Below are positions 1 to 7,140 of a DNA stretch of 46,767 nt, one piece after another. Below the pieces are notes generated by a model, which made no database searches, had not been told where the DNA came from, and saw only the letters and a program-made list of their open reading frames with translations. Source of the DNA: TMED23 sp913054205 (GTDB lineage Bacteria > Pseudomonadota > Alphaproteobacteria > Rhodospirillales > UBA2165). Positions within the stretch are counted from its first letter, which is position 1, and each line of letters begins with the position of its first letter. The stretch spans positions 1 through 46,767 of the forward strand of contig JAYGEG010000167.1 in NCBI GenBank assembly GCA_046582495.1, written 5' to 3'. The position numbers were made by a program, and so were the translations under genes.

Positions 1-121
1 TTTTGGTCAGAAGGGTTTCTTCCGCAGCCGGATCAGCATTGCTCTCCTCTGCGTGAAGGCTGCTGGCGCTGGCGAAACAAAGGGAAAGGCATAAGGTTGG
101 TAATGGTGATGATCTTGCCAT
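1..121 (-). CDS. N-terminal fragment of a probable exported protein (cut by window edge)
   Basis: Reading leftward from an ATG at 121, an open frame of 40 codons runs to the window edge. Its first ~24 residues look like a Sec signal peptide: a basic start (MARSS), a hydrophobic stretch rich in Leu, Cys, Phe and Ala, and a possible cleavage site after LHA. The next residues are acidic (EESNADPAAEE), as at the start of a mature exported or TonB-dependent protein. The gene is divergent from the catabolic operon that begins at 173, so the ~50 bp between them would hold both promoters. No strong Shine-Dalgarno is visible, and a TTG three codons upstream is an alternative start. The family cannot be told from 40 residues. 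Confidence 0.5.
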   Translation of the reverse strand, partial: MARSSPLPTLCLSLCFASASSLHAEESNADPAAEETLLTK

Positions 122-172
122 CGAAAACAACTTAAAAACCAATGCGTATTACTATCCAGGGGAGTTAAAAAT

Positions 173-841
173 ATGTCAGAACAAATGATCAAAGTGACCG
201 CGGAAGATGGTCATAGCTATGATGCCTTTCGCGCCACACCAGACGGCGAAATTAGAGGCGGTCTGGTCGTTTTGCAGGAAATATTTGGGATGACCGACCA
301 GCTTAAAAATGTCACGCGGGCTTGGGCAGCGGATGGGTATGATACTATTTTACCGGCAATGTATGACCGCATAAAACCTGAAAGCATCATTTCCTTCGAT
401 GATACGGACAGCGCTCAAGCGATGATGAAGCAGTTCGATGCCGACGGCGTCGTCGCGGACATCAAAGCCGCGGTTGCGACGGTTGATGGCGGAAAAGGCG
501 TATCGCTGATGGGATTTTGCTGGGGCGGCGGTGCTGCGGCGCGGATGTCCAGCCTCATGGAATTAACCGGTATTATTTCTTTTTATGGAACCGTGTTGTC
601 CAAAAATGCGGCCAATGGCGCAAATTGTGCGTCTCTTTTCCACTTTGGGGAAACCGATCAGCATTCTCCGCCGGAAATCATTGAGGAGTTAAAGCAGAAT
701 ATTCCAGATGCCGAATGCCATGTATATGACGCTGGCCATGCTTTTGCCAATGACGCGCGTCCAAACTTTTATATTGAAGATGCGGCGTTGCTCGCACGTC
801 AGCGGAGCGTCGAGTTTTTGAACCGTATTCACGGCGCCTAG
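173..841 (+). CDS. Dienelactone hydrolase family protein
   Basis: This is an alpha/beta hydrolase of 222 aa, a normal length for dienelactone hydrolases. The family nucleophile elbow GFCWGG is present (Cys116), with the usual partners Glu36 in LQEIFG, Asp162 in GETDQH and His189 in DAGHAF, so the Cys-Asp-His triad looks intact. The protein is cytoplasmic with no signal peptide. The start is supported by an AGGGGAG box about 8 nt upstream. It is the first gene of the + strand operon and lies 5 nt before the LigI gene. Family members open lactone rings made during aromatic breakdown. The actual substrate here, perhaps a pyrone or muconolactone-like intermediate, is inferred only from context. 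Confidence 0.88.
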   Translation: MSEQMIKVTAEDGHSYDAFRATPDGEIRGGLVVLQEIFGMTDQLKNVTRAWAADGYDTILPAMYDRIKPESIISFDDTDSAQAMMKQFDADGVVADIKAAVATVDGGKGVSLMGFCWGGGAAARMSSLMELTGIISFYGTVLSKNAANGANCASLFHFGETDQHSPPEIIEELKQNIPDAECHVYDAGHAFANDARPNFYIEDAALLARQRSVEFLNRIHGA

Positions 842-846
842 TCTTG

Positions 847-1746
847 ATGTCTGGTGTCGAAACAGAGGCAGGACCTTACAAGTCCTGCCAACCCCCCGAT
901 CCCAATCCGAAAAAGCCGGATGTCACTTTACCTGCGGGATCATGTGATGCTCATTGTCACGTCTTTGGTCCGGGCGATATTTTTCCTTATCATCCAAGCC
1001 GGTCCTACACACCGCCAGATGCCTCCCGCCAGACGTTAAAAAAACTACATGATTTTCTCGGGCTCGAGCGGGCGGTGATTGTTCAGGCGAGCTGTCATGG
1101 ACCGGATAATACCGCGATGCTGGATGCGATAGCGCATAGCAATGGCAAATACCGGGGTGTTTGTCACACCGATGAAAGCTACGGCGAAAAAGAACTCCAA
1201 GCGCTCCATGACGGCGGCGTCCGCGGCGTGCGTTTTAATTTTGTTAAACATTTGGGCGGTGCGCCGGATATCAACTTTCTTCGCCGCACAGTTGATATGG
1301 TGCGTGGTCTTGGCTGGCATTTGGTGCTGCATTTCGATGCGGCAGATTTACTCGAATACAAAGAGCTGCTCTCAGAGCTAAATATCTCAATCGTCATTGA
1401 TCATATGGGGCGCCCAGTTGCGGCTGAAGGCGTTGATCAAGCACCGTTTCAGACGCTGCTGGAATTTATGAAAAACGAAAATTATTGGGTAAAAGTTTGT
1501 GGCTCGGAGCGAATTTCCTCGACCGGTGCGCCATTTCGCGATGCTGTACCCTTTGCACAAGAGCTTATGAGGGTCGCACCTGATCGCATCATTTGGGGAA
1601 CAGATTTTCCGCATCCAAATATCAAAGGCGATATGCCGAACGATGGTGATTTGGTCAACCTCCTCAGTTTGATCGCGCCGGAAGAAAAGCAACGCCAGAA
1701 AATATTGGTCGATAATCCAGCCCGTCTCTATGGATTTGAAAGTTAA
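847..1746 (+). CDS. ligI: 2-pyrone-4,6-dicarboxylate lactonase (LigI-like amidohydrolase)
   Basis: The enzyme hydrolyses 2-pyrone-4,6-dicarboxylate (PDC) to 4-oxalomesaconate in the protocatechuate/gallate 4,5-cleavage pathway. Motifs shared with Sphingobium LigI run through the whole protein: DAHCHVFGP (His36, His38), VIVQASCHGPDN, GVRGVRFNF, IVIDHMGRP, RIIWGTDFPHPN (catalytic Asp) and a C-terminal NPARLYGF. The length (299 aa) fits. LigI is a metal-independent member of the amidohydrolase superfamily. The ATG at 847 is preferred over an adjacent in-frame TTG at 844. The ribosome site is weak, and coupling to the gene ending at 841 is likely. The product is the substrate of the next gene. 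Confidence 0.93.
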   Translation: MSGVETEAGPYKSCQPPDPNPKKPDVTLPAGSCDAHCHVFGPGDIFPYHPSRSYTPPDASRQTLKKLHDFLGLERAVIVQASCHGPDNTAMLDAIAHSNGKYRGVCHTDESYGEKELQALHDGGVRGVRFNFVKHLGGAPDINFLRRTVDMVRGLGWHLVLHFDAADLLEYKELLSELNISIVIDHMGRPVAAEGVDQAPFQTLLEFMKNENYWVKVCGSERISSTGAPFRDAVPFAQELMRVAPDRIIWGTDFPHPNIKGDMPNDGDLVNLLSLIAPEEKQRQKILVDNPARLYGFES

Positions 1747-1748
1747 AC

Positions 1749-2837
1749 ATGCAAAAAGCCATTCCCTGCACGATGATGAGGGGAGGGACCTCGAAAGGGG
1801 CTTATTTCCTCAAATCTGATTTGCCGAAAGATGAAAGCGAACGAGATCAAGTTCTGATGTCTGTTATGGGTTCGCCCGATGATCGACAAATTGACGGCAT
1901 CGGCGGCGCAAATCCGCTCACCAGCAAAGTCGCAATTGTGAGCAAATCCGATACGCCCGGTGTTGATATTGATTATTTGTTTGCTCAAGTTGTTGTTGAA
2001 AATCCGAGCGTTGGATACGGTCAAAACTGCGGCAATATTTTGGCTGGCGTTGGCCAATTCGCCATTGAAAAAGGCTTGATCCAGGCAAGCGACCCAACAA
2101 CAGAGGTGGCGGTTCGCATGCTCAATAGTGGCGACGATGTCGTCGTGACCGTTCCGACGCCGGGCGGAGAAGTAACCTATGAGGGCGATGCACAAATTGA
2201 TGGCGTGCCGGGAACGGCGGCGCCTGTGCCGCTGAATTTTTTGGATACGGCTGGCTCGCTCTGCGGCGCGCTGCTGCCAACCGGCAACATCGTCGATGAA
2301 GTGGACGGCATACAGCTTACCTGCATTGATAACGGCATGCCGGTGGTGATCTTGCGGGCCGAAGATTTTGGCATTGACGGTACTGAAACGGTCCAGCAGT
2401 TGGAAGCCAATGAGGAGCTCAAAAAGCGCCTCGAAAAAATTCGGCTGCAAGTCGGACCGATGATGAATTTGGGCGATGTGAGCGACAAAACCGTGCCAAA
2501 AATGACTTTGCTCTCAAAGCCGAAAAGCGGCGGCATCATTTCGACGCGCTCGTTTATACCGCATCGCTGTCACTCGACAATTGGTGTCTTTGCCGCCGTC
2601 ACCGTCGCAACGGCTTGCCTCATTCCGGGAACACCGGCAGCCGAACTCGCCGGCGATCTCAGCCATGCAGGTACACGGCTGCTGATTGAGCATCCAAGCG
2701 GCGGCATGGAAGTCGATATTGAGATGGATATTGAAGATGGCGAGATAAATTTAAAACGCGCCGGCTTTTTGCGGACCGCCCGCAAGCTCTATGAAGGCGC
2801 TGTGTTTGTACCAGAATGGAGTGGAGAAAATGCCTAG
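1749..2837 (+). CDS. galD: 4-oxalomesaconate tautomerase (GalD/LigU, PrpF family)
   Basis: This 362-aa PrpF-family isomerase closely resembles Pseudomonas GalD along its length: PCTMMRGGTSKGAYF near the N-terminus, VMGSPDDRQIDGIGGA, LTSKVAIV (Lys60), YGQNCGNILAGVG (Cys94), GALLPTGN, TCIDNGMPVV, MNLGDVS, TRSFIPHRCH and a late EHPSGGMEV. The Lys and Cys are probably the proton-transfer residues. It isomerises 4-oxalomesaconate, the product of the LigI reaction encoded just upstream (2-nt gap). The pair therefore defines consecutive pathway steps. Its last 8 nt overlap the start of the VOC gene, suggesting translational coupling. PrpF (2-methylaconitate isomerase) is the main alternative but matches less well. 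Confidence 0.92.
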   Translation: MQKAIPCTMMRGGTSKGAYFLKSDLPKDESERDQVLMSVMGSPDDRQIDGIGGANPLTSKVAIVSKSDTPGVDIDYLFAQVVVENPSVGYGQNCGNILAGVGQFAIEKGLIQASDPTTEVAVRMLNSGDDVVVTVPTPGGEVTYEGDAQIDGVPGTAAPVPLNFLDTAGSLCGALLPTGNIVDEVDGIQLTCIDNGMPVVILRAEDFGIDGTETVQQLEANEELKKRLEKIRLQVGPMMNLGDVSDKTVPKMTLLSKPKSGGIISTRSFIPHRCHSTIGVFAAVTVATACLIPGTPAAELAGDLSHAGTRLLIEHPSGGMEVDIEMDIEDGEINLKRAGFLRTARKLYEGAVFVPEWSGENA

Positions 2838-3435
2838 AGGTGTGATTGATGTCGAGGGTATTCAAAGTCCGGAAATGCAGGCACTGAAGACCAAAAAAAC
2901 GCCGCAAGATATGCCGTTCAATATTACGAAAATCGGTCATGTTGTCCTACGCTGCCAGGATATTGAAAAATCAGTCCAGTTTTATACTGAAGTTTTGGGA
3001 TTTCGGGTGAGCGATGTCTATCCCGATAGCATGATCCACGGCAAAATGGTCTTCATGCGGTGCAACAATGATCACCATGGCGTGGCTTTGGTCGGCGGTG
3101 TAAACCAGCCATCGAAAAATGTCGAAATGCATCACATGGCGTTTGAAGTGGATACGCTGGATGAGGTCATGCGCGCGCGCGACCATCTTAAAAAGCACAA
3201 TGTGAATATCCAGTTTGAAGGCCGCCGCCGGGCAGGCGTTCAGATCGCTGTTGAGTTTCTCGACCCCGATGGCCATTGGCTGGAGATATTCTGGGGGTTG
3301 GATCAAGTGGGGCCTCAGGATTCAGCACGCCCACCAGAAGAGTGGGTCGAGGAGTTTTCGCTTGAAGATGCCATAGATTCTGCGCCGGTGGGCCAAGACA
3401 CCTCCTTGGCGGACCCATCTTTGCGGAAAGATTAG
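2830..3435 (+). CDS. VOC-superfamily protein (glyoxalase / type I extradiol dioxygenase fold)
   Basis: This is a 201-aa vicinal-oxygen-chelate protein. A ~30-residue leader precedes one complete VOC module: IGHVVLRCQDIEKSVQFY (His37), EVLGF, then MHHMAFEV (His102), and DPDGHWLEIFW (Glu152). His37/His102/Glu152 match the 2-His-1-carboxylate metal site of the superfamily. The ATG at 2830 has GGAGAA just upstream and overlaps the galD stop by 8 nt. An in-frame start at 2791 would lie deep inside galD and is less likely. The family includes ring-cleaving dioxygenases, isomerases and lyases. Because no other ring-cleavage enzyme is seen in this operon, a dioxygenase role is possible but unproven. 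Confidence 0.85.
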   Translation: MPRGVIDVEGIQSPEMQALKTKKTPQDMPFNITKIGHVVLRCQDIEKSVQFYTEVLGFRVSDVYPDSMIHGKMVFMRCNNDHHGVALVGGVNQPSKNVEMHHMAFEVDTLDEVMRARDHLKKHNVNIQFEGRRRAGVQIAVEFLDPDGHWLEIFWGLDQVGPQDSARPPEEWVEEFSLEDAIDSAPVGQDTSLADPSLRKD

Positions 3436-3444
3436 AACTCGGTT

Positions 3445-4323
3445 ATGACAAAAATAGCCTTTATAGGGTTTGGGGAAGCTGCGGGGTTACTAACCGATGG
3501 CCTCACACAAGCCGGCGCTGACGTCGCTGCGACCTATGATATTTTAATCGACAATCCAGAAAAAACAGAGGCCCATAAAGCAAAAGCCGATAGTAAAGGC
3601 GTGGCCGCCGCCGCCAATGCGGAACAAGCTGTGGCGGAAGCTGATATAATTATTTCCGCTGTTGTATCGAAGGAAATTCTGGTCGCCGCCAAAAACGTCG
3701 CGGCGTATTTAAAGGCTGGTCAAATCTATATGGATATCAATTCGGCCTCACCGACAGCCAAGCGGGAGGCGGCTGAAATCATTGAGGCCAGCGGCGCCGA
3801 TTTTGTCGAAGCCGCTGTCATGGATTTGGTGCCGCCGCATGGTCATAAAGTGCCGATGCTATTGGCGGGTTCAAAAGCTGCTGAGCTCGCAGATACGTTA
3901 AGCAGTTATGGCATGAATGTTAAAGCGATTGGCGAGAAGATCGGCAATGCCTCTTCGGTAAAAATGGTGCGCAGCGTGTTCATGAAAGGGTTCAGTGCAA
4001 TTCTTTTGGAGAGCCTCATCGCGGCCCGGAAGCTTAACGCCGAAGATGCCGTGCTCGAATCGTTGCAGATTACCTATCCGGAATTTAACTGGAAGGAATT
4101 TGCCAGCACGTCTATGTCGCGTCTGATAAAACACGCCAAACGACAATCGGAAGAAATGCATTCTGTCGCCGTAACTTTAGAGGAATTGGGTATTGAGCCG
4201 ATAACAGCGAACGCGACAGGCGCGCGATTAGGCTGGCTCGCGGATATGGAACTCGATGAATTTCTTGACGAATTACCGGACAATTATGGCAAGTTCCTAG
4301 AAATTGTCGATGAACACAGTTAA
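3445..4323 (+). CDS. NAD(P)-binding beta-hydroxyacid dehydrogenase-like protein with DUF1932 C-terminal domain
   Basis: The N-terminal half (about residues 1-165) is a Rossmann domain of the 6-phosphogluconate dehydrogenase / beta-hydroxyacid dehydrogenase group, opening with IAFIGFGEAAG (GxGxxA). DINSASP lies near residue 97, where this group has its substrate loop. GNASSVKMVRSVFMKG carries the conserved Lys region at the domain junction. The C-terminal helical part (about 190-260) fits DUF1932. The length of 292 aa is normal. The protein is cytoplasmic. It probably oxidises or reduces a hydroxy/keto-acid intermediate of the pathway, but the substrate is unknown. LigC of the 4,5-cleavage pathway belongs to a different family, so this is not simply LigC. 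It lies 9 nt after the VOC gene. Confidence 0.83.
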   Translation: MTKIAFIGFGEAAGLLTDGLTQAGADVAATYDILIDNPEKTEAHKAKADSKGVAAAANAEQAVAEADIIISAVVSKEILVAAKNVAAYLKAGQIYMDINSASPTAKREAAEIIEASGADFVEAAVMDLVPPHGHKVPMLLAGSKAAELADTLSSYGMNVKAIGEKIGNASSVKMVRSVFMKGFSAILLESLIAARKLNAEDAVLESLQITYPEFNWKEFASTSMSRLIKHAKRQSEEMHSVAVTLEELGIEPITANATGARLGWLADMELDEFLDELPDNYGKFLEIVDEHS

Positions 4324-5200
4324 TCCAACTCAACCGCAAAAATCTATCGCACTCGGAATTTTACTGACGATATTGGCAGGAAGTTTGATGGCCGTGATGG
4401 ATGGGATCAGCAAACATCTAACGGGTTCGTTCGATGTCGTTCAGGTGCTGTGGAGCCGGTATTTTTTCCACGCGATTATTGTCGTTGCCTATTTATTGCT
4501 GACGCGTTCGCGCTCGGTTTTCAAAACCAACAAACCAAAGATCCAGCTTCAGCGATCTTTTGCTTTGTTTGCCGCGACCTGTGCGATGTACACGTCATTA
4601 AAATATTTGCCCTTGGCGGACGCGGCGGCGATGCAGCATGCCGCACCGGTTTTGGTGACGATTATATCAGGAATATTTTTAGGCGAGAAAATCGGTGTCC
4701 GCCGGTATGGTGCTGTTGTAGCAGCGTTTATTGGGGTGCTGATTATTGTGCAACCCGGCGCAGATTTTCAGTGGCCGATTTTGCTCCCCTTATTCACGGC
4801 TCTTATGCTGGCGATTTTCCTCATTCAAACGCGCGCGCTGCAAGATCACGACGATGTCTACACCACGCTGTTTTATTCGACGCTCATTGGCGTGATCGTT
4901 TTCATTGTGATTGTGCCATTCTTCTGGAAACAGCCTAATCTCGGCGAGTTTTTGCTAATGTGCACGCAAGGCACTCTTGGCGCGATTGGACATCTTGCGC
5001 TGATTAAAGGTTTTAAATATGCCTCAGCGTCGGTGTTATCGCCGTTTTTGTATTCGCAATTGCTTGTCTCTGTGATCATCAGCGTGACGTATTTTACCGA
5101 TCCTCTGACCGTAATGATGCTTGGCGGTGCTGGTTTGGTGGTTGCCAGTGGCGTTTATATCTGGCACCGGGAAATTTATTTGGCAGAAAACCCACAATAA
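4310..5200 (+). CDS. EamA/DMT-family membrane transporter
   Basis: This 296-aa protein has about ten hydrophobic segments arranged as two EamA repeats (about residues 15-145 and 155-290). The repeats are marked by SLMAVMDGISKHL and LFAATCAMYTSLKYLPLADA in the first half, and GTLGAIGHLALIKGFKYASAS in the second. Family members are inner-membrane drug/metabolite carriers. The operon position suggests uptake or export of an aromatic acid or a ring-cleavage product. The ATG at 4310 overlaps the upstream gene by 14 nt, and an in-frame TTG at 4304 is less likely. The gene ends a tightly packed stretch, since the next gene starts about 120 nt later. Confidence 0.87.
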   Translation: MNTVNPTQPQKSIALGILLTILAGSLMAVMDGISKHLTGSFDVVQVLWSRYFFHAIIVVAYLLLTRSRSVFKTNKPKIQLQRSFALFAATCAMYTSLKYLPLADAAAMQHAAPVLVTIISGIFLGEKIGVRRYGAVVAAFIGVLIIVQPGADFQWPILLPLFTALMLAIFLIQTRALQDHDDVYTTLFYSTLIGVIVFIVIVPFFWKQPNLGEFLLMCTQGTLGAIGHLALIKGFKYASASVLSPFLYSQLLVSVIISVTYFTDPLTVMMLGGAGLVVASGVYIWHREIYLAENPQ

Positions 5201-5229
5201 TCGATTATAGTTTTCTGTTCTCAATCGAT
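5200..5229. repeat. Small inverted repeat between two operon segments
   Basis: ATCGATT at 5200-5206 and AATCGAT at 5223-5229 form a perfect 7-bp inverted repeat with a 16-nt spacer, directly after the permease stop codon and before the DUF2848 gene. No T-tract follows, so it is not a convincing terminator. It could be an operator or a chance match. Confidence 0.3.
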
Positions 5230-5319
5230 AAGGAAATACGTTTATTCTTTGCATTGCCTAATGAAAGCGATGTGACTAAAAAAGAAGTCCTTGAACTTTT
5301 TGATATAGGAATTTCCCGC

Positions 5320-6006
5320 ATGGCGGCTGAAAAACAACTCGAATTTTTGATGAACGGCGAAGAGGCGCGCCAAGTCACGATTTCCAAGCTGGTGATCGCC
5401 GGCTGGACAGGCCGCAATGTTGAGGCCATGGAAGCACATATTGCCGAATTAGAAGAAATGGGTATTGCCCGGCCGAGTAAAACCCCGACTTTTTATCGCT
5501 GCACGGTCGATCAATTGACCACAGATGATATGATTCAAGTGATTGGCGATGATTCCAGCGGCGAAATTGAATTTATAATGGTGTCGCTCGAAGATGGTCT
5601 CTGGGTGGGGCTTGGTTCCGACCATACCGACCGTAAAATTGAAGCCATTGATGTCACAGTATCCAAGCAAATGTGCGCCAAACCGATCGCAAAAACGCTT
5701 TGGAAATATGATGACGTCAAAGATCACTGGGATGATTTGATGCTGAAATCGACAATCATCAATGATCGGTTCAAAGAAGACTATCAGGAGGGCCCGGTCA
5801 CGACGATGCGGTCTCCGGAAGAACTCATCGCGCTCTACACAAGCGGCGGCGAATTGCCAGAAGGAACTTTGATGTTCTGCGGTACCTTGGCCGTCCAAGG
5901 CGGTGTGCGTCCGGCCGAATATTTTGACGCGACACTCACAGACCCTGTTTTAGACCGTGAAATAAACTATCAATATCAGGCAGAGAGCCTGCCACCAGAG
6001 GAATAA
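5320..6006 (+). CDS. DUF2848 family protein
   Basis: This 228-aa cytoplasmic protein matches the DUF2848 family as I remember it: KLVIAGWTGRN, a region near ARPSKTPTFYR, SSGEIEFIM, VGLGSDHTDRKIEA, SKQMCAKPIAKTLW and DHWDDLML. I recall a distant relation to the fumarylacetoacetase-like fold, but I cannot confirm it here. The ATG at 5320 is chosen because AGGA lies 9 nt upstream and family proteins begin shortly before the IAGWTGR motif. In-frame TTG (5254) and GTG (5272) codons would add an unrelated leader. It sits 12 nt before the cupin gene in the catabolic operon. A hydrolase or lyase acting on a late intermediate is a guess from context. Confidence 0.8.
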   Translation: MAAEKQLEFLMNGEEARQVTISKLVIAGWTGRNVEAMEAHIAELEEMGIARPSKTPTFYRCTVDQLTTDDMIQVIGDDSSGEIEFIMVSLEDGLWVGLGSDHTDRKIEAIDVTVSKQMCAKPIAKTLWKYDDVKDHWDDLMLKSTIINDRFKEDYQEGPVTTMRSPEELIALYTSGGELPEGTLMFCGTLAVQGGVRPAEYFDATLTDPVLDREINYQYQAESLPPEE

Positions 6007-6018
6007 GGAGTTCGAGAA

Positions 6019-6408
6019 ATGGGAAAAGGAAAGCCGCATTTAGAGTTTGAAGCCTTGGATATGGATGAAGGATGGGAAGTGCCGCCGGGTTATCCGGAAG
6101 GCATGGAACAAAAAGTGCTGACCACGGATTTGGATGAAGAAGGTAAAACCGGCAGTCGTTCGCGTTTTTTACGCATCAAGCCGGGGGTATATTCAACCGC
6201 GCCGTTCATTCATGAACACTGGGAAGAAGTCTTTCTCTTTGAAGGCGACATGATCGTTGGTAATGACGAAAACGGTGAAGGCGGCGAAAAATTCAACGCG
6301 CCGACCTATGCCTGCCGCCCGCCCGGCGTCTATCACGGACCCTTTAAGTCAGACGGCGGCTGCGTCATGTTCGAGCTGCACTACTTCTACGAAGCCGATA
6401 CTGAATAG
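6019..6408 (+). CDS. Small single-domain cupin
   Basis: This 129-aa protein has both cupin motifs: GVYSTAPFIHEHWEEVFLFEGD (HxH followed by Glu) and, later, PPGVYHGPF (His). The four usual metal ligands are present, so it probably binds Fe, Mn or Zn. It resembles ChrR-type anti-sigma cupin domains but has no zinc-finger part, so an enzymatic role fits better. The start has a strong AAGGAG box. It is the last gene of module A and precedes the palindrome and the MarR gene. It could be a small dioxygenase or an isomerase. The sequence does not tell which. Confidence 0.82.
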   Translation: MGKGKPHLEFEALDMDEGWEVPPGYPEGMEQKVLTTDLDEEGKTGSRSRFLRIKPGVYSTAPFIHEHWEEVFLFEGDMIVGNDENGEGGEKFNAPTYACRPPGVYHGPFKSDGGCVMFELHYFYEADTE

Positions 6409-6427
6409 CTAATTAGGTAACAAAATT

Positions 6428-6447
6428 AATCTACCCCGGGGTAGATT
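6428..6447. promoter_or_regulatory. Perfect 20-bp palindrome upstream of marR (candidate operator)
   Basis: Two exact 10-nt arms (AATCTACCCC / GGGGTAGATT) meet with no spacer. The site lies 20 nt after the cupin stop and about 90 nt before the MarR ATG, in otherwise very AT-rich DNA. MarR dimers bind palindromes of this size, so autoregulation is likely. A hairpin with a CCGG loop followed by TTTT could instead act as a weak terminator for module A. Confidence 0.55.
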
Positions 6448-6460
6448 TTGGGGTTTACAT

Positions 6461-6495
6461 TTGCCTTGTATTAATATATAAATAATTTATATAAA
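6461..6495 (+). promoter_or_regulatory. Possible marR promoter
   Basis: Very AT-rich DNA just downstream of the palindrome contains TTGTAT (6466-6471), an 18-bp gap and TATAAA (6490-6495), pointing toward marR. TTGCCT at 6461 is an alternative -35. The base composition makes chance matches likely, so this is a weak call. Confidence 0.25.
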
Positions 6496-6534
6496 ATAAT
6501 TATCTAAATTATCCTCATGGGAATGTGGTGAAGA

Positions 6535-7098
6535 ATGATCGAAAACCGACAAGATGACCTAACAATCACTCGGCCGGAATTTTTATCCGAGGACTCTGAT
6601 GAAAAGTTTCGCAGCTTTATTTATAGTTTGCTGATTTCGTCGGTGCAGATGGAAAAATTGCGCGAACAAATCGGAGGTCTCATCGGTGTTAATGGCATCC
6701 AGTATCATATTCTGACTGTCATTGCTGAAAAGACACTGAAGGACCCGTTGCAAGGACAAATTACAGTCGGGGATGTCGCGCGCACGTTGCAGGCAGGGGC
6801 CACTCATATCACGATGGAAACCGGCAAGCTGGCAAAGCGCGGATTGCTGGAGAAGACCCCCAACCCGGAAGACCGCCGCAGCATACTTTTAACTTTGAGC
6901 GACAAAGGTCGGGCAGCGTTGAGATCTCTGGCCCCTTCCCGCCAGGAAATTAATAACACGATCTTTGATGGTTTTAATAAAGACGAGTTTGAAAGATTTC
7001 ATAAACTCATTTCAAAAATGGTTGGCACGACGTCCAAAGCTATTGTCGTTGCCGATAAAATAAAGGCGGAGCAAAGCATGCTTGGCACCGCCGCATAA
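6535..7098 (+). CDS. MarR-family transcriptional regulator
   Basis: This 187-aa winged-helix regulator has a helical dimerisation N-terminus (about residues 20-60), a recognition region (VGDVARTLQAGATHITMETGKLAKRG, about 80-105) and the classic MarR wing NPEDRRSILLTLSDKGR. MarR proteins often release DNA when they bind a phenolic or CoA-linked pathway compound. Its position between the two catabolic modules, with a perfect palindrome upstream and AATCT/AGATT half-sites before the HpaB gene, suggests that it controls module B and perhaps itself. The start has GGTGAAGA just upstream. The effector is unknown. Confidence 0.9.
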   Translation: MIENRQDDLTITRPEFLSEDSDEKFRSFIYSLLISSVQMEKLREQIGGLIGVNGIQYHILTVIAEKTLKDPLQGQITVGDVARTLQAGATHITMETGKLAKRGLLEKTPNPEDRRSILLTLSDKGRAALRSLAPSRQEINNTIFDGFNKDEFERFHKLISKMVGTTSKAIVVADKIKAEQSMLGTAA

Positions 7099-7111
7099 AA
7101 TATCTCAGTAA

Positions 7112-7127
7112 AATCTATAGCCAGATT
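7112..7127. promoter_or_regulatory. AATCT-N6-AGATT inverted repeat before the HpaB gene
   Basis: AATCT (7112-7116) and AGATT (7123-7127) flank six bases and end right at the AAGGAG ribosome-binding site of the monooxygenase gene. The arms match the outer ends of the 20-bp palindrome upstream of marR, but the spacing is shorter. It may be a second, weaker MarR site. Confidence 0.3.
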
Positions 7128-7140
7128 AAGGAGTAGGAAC

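Noticed and set aside
5254..5319. Longer start (TTG) for the DUF2848 gene
   Set aside because: The extra 22 residues do not look like the family N-terminus, and the ATG at 5320 has its own AGGA box.
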